Assembly (NCBI GenBank): GCA_000151295.1 | Contig: GG745334.1 | Location: 911,662-948,865, forward strand | Source of the DNA: Allomyces macrogynus ATCC 38327 | Lineage: Eukaryota > Blastocladiomycota > Blastocladiomycetes > Blastocladiales > Blastocladiaceae | DNA: 37,204 nt | Direction of reading: 5' to 3' | Shown here: piece by piece, positions 32,917 to 37,204 of the stretch | How the letters are laid out: each line of letters starts with the position of its first letter | How positions within the stretch are numbered: the first letter of the stretch is position 1 | The notes under the pieces: model-generated | Databases searched by the model: none | The model's input: the letters and a program-made list of their open reading frames with translations, nothing else | What the model was told of the DNA's origin: nothing | Position numbers and translations under genes: made by a program

Positions 32917-35900
32917 CTATTCCATGCGCAGGACGGCGAGGAAGACAGCCTTCATCTCGTCGCTTGGTGCGCGCTGCATGACGAGATTTTGAATCTCGGT
33001 GCGCAAGTCGCCGTCGAGGTCGGCAAAGTACTAGATAAACCGCGTGGTCAGCCCAACCGAACCGAAAAACTGTCGAACCCCAACATCAACAACAACATAC
33101 CATGCGCAACAGCGTGAGCAGGCTGCCGAGCGTCCAGCTCGACCACTGCGTGCGCTCGTGCGATTGCGGCTCCTGCACGGCTTGGTCGAGCAGCGACTCG
33201 GTAATGTAGGCAAAGAGCGTGTGCTTTTCGGGGATCGCCGTTGCCAGATTGGCCTCGATGGTCGTGATGTCGCCCTCGTTTTCTGTTGCCATGGGGTCAG
33301 TCGCGCGTTCACGCCAGGCTCGTTCGAGAAAAAAAATATCACACGCACCACTATCCATGGCCCGCGCGCGGCGCAGCTTGTCCTCGAGCAGATCGATACG
33401 CGCGAGCGCCTTCTTGATGGTCAAGCACAGCACCTCGAGCACAAACACGGGCCCAGGCGCATCGAGCGGCTCGGCAAGCGGGGCGTCGGCGCCCATTGGT
33501 TCCAGCACTTCCTGCTCGCCCTGCACCATGGCCACGAGCCACTGCGCAGCATGCACGGGTTCGAGCACGCGGTAGTGCAGCAGCTTGTCGAGCACAATCA
33601 AGAAAAACTGGTGGTTGTGGCGCCAGAACGCATAGGTCGACGCGACCAAGTGCTGCTTCGCAGCCACGTCCCCAGCGACCAGCCGCTTGAGCACGGCCAG
33701 GTACCTCTCGAGCACGGTCATGGTATGCGAAAACGTCTTTTGCCCGTGCGCGAGCAACGCCGTCATGACCGTGTGCCGCAGGGCCACGGGCGACGCGCCT
33801 TCGCCCATGTTGCGCTGGAACTGTTCCGTGTACGCCCAGACGTCGTCGGCCGGCGCGCGTGCGCGCACCTGGTCGGCAATCTGTTCGGCGAAACTGGCGT
33901 GCTGCGGCGACGGGTACTCGGGCACACTCGTCGGCTGCATGCGGTCGTAGGTCGCGTGAAAGGCCGCCGGCAGCGTGCCCTTGATCCGGTCGTGGTAGGC
34001 GAGCCGCGTGATGCGGTCGAGCACGGCCAACACAAACGCGCGCCGCTTCGTGTACTCGTCCGTGTCCATGGCGTCGTCGTTGTCGTCAGTCCCGCCAAGC
34101 ACAAACGCCCAGTCTTTCCAGCTCCAGCCAAACGAGAAATTGCTCAGGTGGTGCGAGAACAAGTCGACGAGACGGACCAGACAGTCGACGTCCATGGCCT
34201 CGAGTCGACCAAACGAGACCTGGATCGCCTTGCCGAGCGCCGGCGCAATGCGTTTCGGTGACGACCGCGCGAGACCCATGACCACATCCGTGTAGAAGAC
34301 GGGGCGCACTTGCGGCAGCGGCAGGCGGAAGAGCGCGCCAAACAGCGTTTCCATGAGTAGCTGCTCAAAGTTGTACTGCGGCGCCTGCGGGTGCTTGCCC
34401 TGCGACGGGCCCACAATCGCAGCCTCCTCGGTATCGAGCACAAACGTGCCCTCTTGGAACATGAGCTTGAGGTCCATCAGGTACCGCACACCCTCCTTGT
34501 GGTTAAACTGAATGTTGTTAAGCAGGTCGTGCAAAATGTCGACGGCAATCATGCGCTCCATGGTCAGCGTCTTGGGCACTTGCGGTACAAACTCGTTCTC
34601 GGTGCCCGGCACGACTGTCAAGTCGTCGTCAAAGACGCGGAACATGACGGGCGCCGGCGCGTCGAAATGCGGAATCGAGACGTGTTCTGGCAGCTGGAGT
34701 GCTACTCCAGCGAGTGCCAGAGGTGCCGCTTCGCCGGCGGGCTGCACAAACGCCTGCGGCCAAGTGGTCATAGGGAACACGGATCCCGCCAGCGCATCGC
34801 CGTCGGCCTCGGCCGCTGTCGCTGCCGCCGCCTGGAACGCGCCCGAGACCTGGCGCTGCGTCAAGGACAGCGCGTCAGGCTGCTCGAACGGCGCGACCGC
34901 CGGGTCGAGCGGGCGCAAAGCCTCGAGCGCGGCCAAGCGCTCGGCACTGGCGTTGCGTGTCGTCACGTACTGCTCGATTGCCGCGAGAATCGAGGGTACT
35001 TGCGCGCGCATTGCCACGGGGGCAAACGGGATCGCCGCGAGCAAAATCGACGCGTAGAGGTCGTTGCGGTTATCGGTGTGCCCGTTGGCGAGCGACGCCA
35101 GGAGCGGCGTGATCAGGAACGCGAGGTAGTCGTCGGCCGCAAACAGGTGTAGCTCCGTCGCGCATGCAAAGAAGCGGAACATGCTGCGAAGCTGCGACGC
35201 GCGGTCGTGCGCAAACGCGGAGTGCAGGTGCTCGTGAATCGACTCGAGAATCGTCTTGCCGACGGCCGCGTCCTGCGCGGTGATGGCCGCGAGCATGCAC
35301 GCGTAGACGTGGGGCTTGTGCGAGAGTTCGGCCGTGCTGAAGGGTTTGGCTCAGGAGTGAGCGAGACGTGATCAACGAACGACGATGCTGAATCTCGGCC
35401 GTACCATCCTGCAAATGTGGTCAAAACCGTGTCCTGGTGCCTGTGGTAGTCGCGGACAATGACAGTGGCCACGTCGTTGATCATGGCGACCGCTTGAATG
35501 GGCTGGGTTGATCAAGATGAATAGTCGGTCAGTTGAAGTACCTGAGGACGACCATTGCGACCTCCAAACGGCAGCACACGACCACCGTAGACGGCAGCCA
35601 TGCCCACAACAGCGCCAAACTTGAGCACGTCAGATATATACCTTGTCGCCAACCATGATAATCAACGACCGCAGCTTCTCGGCCTCCTCGACCAACGGGT
35701 CGAGCTGGTGCCGGTTGCGCCCGCCGCGGCGAGGGAACGAGGACCGACTACCTGGAGGCAAACGACCGCGGCTCACATGTCAATCATGGTGTTCATTTTG
35801 GTGGTGTGCTCATCTTGAACGCTTGCAGCGCGCATTCGGGCCTTCGTGCTCTGACGATGACGGCACGCTCGTCTGTCTCCTCCTCGAGACCCGGCGCAGT

Positions 35901-35947
35901 AGGCAGCCTTGCCCAGGACAGCTTGACCCATTACCATGGTAGCTCAT
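32917..35947 (-). CDS. NCBP1: Nuclear cap-binding protein subunit 1 (CBP80)
   Basis: CBP80 is the large subunit of the nuclear cap-binding complex and links capped RNA to splicing, export and decay. Exons: 35947-35821, 35751-35642, 35502-35405, 35336-33349, 33282-33101, 33030-32917; every phase fits, 872 aa (human about 790). The N-terminus is Arg/Ser-rich (R-R-V-S-R-R-R-Q), like the nuclear signal of the family. Next are L-R-S-L-I-I-M-V-G-D-K and V-I-V-R-D-Y-H-R-H-Q of the first MIF4G domain. The hallmark D-L-F-S-H-H-L-S-N-F-S-F-G-W-S-W-K-D-W lies in the second. R-L-A-Y-H-D-R-I, K-T-F-S-H-T-M and A-F-W-R-H-N-H-Q follow, then a long helical coil in the third MIF4G. The last two exons end with a short acidic helix. 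Start chosen at M-S-Y-H because it lies upstream of the basic region in a phase-consistent first exon. Confidence 0.93.
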
Positions 35948-36346
35948 GTTGCGTGCACTTCCGTGGGCGGGACGGGCAAATTCGATGATCGTCGCCACGG
36001 TCGTCGTCGCCGAGGTGACTGAACAGCGGCTGGCCACGACGACATCGAGCTGCTGTGAGTCGAAATATCCAGACCAACCCCAAGTAACGAGCGGCGTGCC
36101 GTCACGAGACCCTGCCACACAACCCTCGCCTGCCTCTTGCAAAGAGTCCGGCGCGCCCACCGACGTTTGATCAGAGCGTTGATCGCGCCGGGTGCCCCAA
36201 CGCTGCTGCTCAGGTCTTCGAACGCGCTCCCGCAAGCCAGCAGAATGCGTTGCAGCCCCCAAAAATTGCATTTCCGCTCGTCCTCCACCATCCGCCTTTG
36301 TCTGCACGCACCCCCACCACCTCGCGTCGTCCCAGTCACAAGTCCT
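35948..36346. other. Intergenic region between NCBP1 5' end and G-alpha 3' end
   Basis: Both flanking genes are on the minus strand, so this holds the NCBP1 promoter and the 3' UTR of the upstream G-alpha-like gene. No gene-like frame was seen. Confidence 0.5.
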
Positions 36347-37149
36347 TCACACCGTCCCGTCCTCGAGCTTCCGCAAAAAGTGCCGGCGCCGGACCACCTC
36401 GAGCACGTTCTGCACGACCGGCAACGTTCCACTCGCATCTGTCAACAAATCCGCGGCGGGTCTACCCGGCTGAGTCGTGCGGTCGAGCTGCGCAAACTTG
36501 CGCTCAAAGTAATAGTGCAAGATGCGCGCCGTCAGGACCTTGTCGTGGTCCGAGGTCGATGACGACGCCGAGAGCGACGTCACGGACGGCGCCTGCTGCG
36601 GCAACGTCGCTTGCGGACTGGTCGTGCCCGCGGCCATGACCGCGGCCATGAGTGTCGACGTTGGCTTCGGCATGTCGCGGTCGAAGGTTGGCGGCGGGAT
36701 TACGCTCGGGCGGTGCGCTGGTGGGAGGACGAACTCGCTGCGGCGCCGGGAGGCCGACCCGCCATCGCTCCTTCTCGGGCGCTTAGCCGCACGAATTTGC
36801 CGCGCGACGGTGGGGAGCGTCGGGTAGGCTTCGAGCAGGTCGTTGGTGATCGTGGCAACGTACTGGCGGTTCATGATGCGGCCCTGCATCGAGGAAGGGT
36901 GAGGCAAGGTCAATCCCAAGTGCGGTCAGTCCCGCGGGGGCGAATTACCAGTCCAGAACGCACCTTGAACTTGTGGTAGTTGCACCACACGACGATGACG
37001 CGGCACGACCGCATGTCATTGTCGAGCACCTGGTCCATGAGCCGGAAATGGCTCTGCCATCGCGTCGTGCGCTTGCCGTACTGGTCCAACTCGAACCGGT
37101 CAAAGTCGTCCATGTCGAAAAGCAACACCACCGCGTCGAGAAACACGAG
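36347..37149 (-). CDS. Divergent heterotrimeric G-protein alpha subunit, C-terminal part
   Basis: Partial: exons 37149-36964 and 36883-36347 are visible, and the gene continues past the right edge through an intron whose acceptor is at 37150. Visible blocks match the Ras-like half of G-alpha: V-V-L-L-F-D-M-D-D-F-D, W-Q-S-H-F-R-L-M-D-Q-V-L, then R-V-I-V-V-W-C-N-Y-H-K-F-K where N-K-x-D is expected. A polar insert of about 85 residues follows, rich in Ser, Pro and Ala. The end has Y-F-E-R-K-F-A-Q-L-D, L-T-D-A-S at the T-C-A-T position and a helical tail (V-V-Q-N-V-L-E-V-V) with K-L-E-D-G-T-V at the end. Loss of both guanine-recognition motifs suggests altered or no GTP binding (inference). Confidence 0.7.
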
Positions 37150-37204
37150 CTTGGCGAGAGGGCAACAGGCGTGAGCCAGAGCGCGCCCAGATGCGCCCAG
37201 GATC

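Noticed and set aside
35752..35778. A 27-base intron giving NCBP1 a start just before 35752
   Set aside because: Too short. A 69-base intron to an upstream exon with an Arg/Ser-rich N-terminus fits both phase and family.
1..37204. CRISPR arrays, prophage, bacterial operons or insertion sequences
   Set aside because: The window is a spliced eukaryotic nuclear locus; no direct-repeat arrays or bacterial mobile-element signatures were seen.

Overview
The window is nuclear DNA from a eukaryote with a GC-rich, CpG-rich, gene-dense genome. Almost every gene is cut by short introns of about 50-140 bases, most with a 5' splice site of the form GT-N-C-G. The gene set suggests a zoosporic, early-diverging fungus, perhaps Blastocladiomycota (inference): a Tht1/KAR5-type nuclear fusion protein, SVP26/TEX261, ARV1, a class C 7TM receptor and a G-alpha protein. 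All gene models below were built by hand. I took splice sites that keep the frame and restore conserved blocks, so exon ends are predictions.

Left part (1-11 kb). A minus-strand partial gene leaves the left edge. ARV1 (+) converges on a KAR5/Tht1-like karyogamy gene (-). A junk-like stretch follows, then a small one-helix membrane protein (+), DUS1 tRNA-dihydrouridine synthase (+), and a convergent helical-repeat protein of unknown function (-).

Middle (11-25 kb). RFC3 (+) converges on CCT2 (-). Next comes about 1.9 kb without a gene, with a strongly CpG-depleted core that looks like an old, methylation-decayed element. Then a large minus-strand gene encodes a secreted beta-helix/EGF ectodomain fused to a class C-like 7TM domain and a PH-like tail. 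It is divergent from a small secreted Cys-rich protein (+). DLST, the E2 of 2-oxoglutarate dehydrogenase, is on the minus strand.

Right part (25-37 kb). A SulP/SLC26 anion transporter with a STAS domain (+), TEX261/SVP26 (-), a tail-anchored class 3 aldehyde dehydrogenase-like protein that has lost its catalytic residues (+), NCBP1/CBP80 (-), and the C-terminal part of a divergent G-alpha protein (-) running off the right edge.

Most genes are unlinked housekeeping functions: RNA cap binding, tRNA modification, the replication clamp loader, chaperonin, TCA cycle, ER sterol homeostasis and ER-Golgi sorting. They are packed in divergent or convergent pairs. The unusual loci are the chimeric receptor, the dead ALDH, the odd G-alpha, the karyogamy gene and the CpG desert. 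Several otherwise well-conserved genes carry single-base frame slips (RFC3 last exon, ALDH-like last exon, receptor tail) or a broken donor (ARV1 intron 1). Assembly indels are the simplest explanation, but this was not proven.
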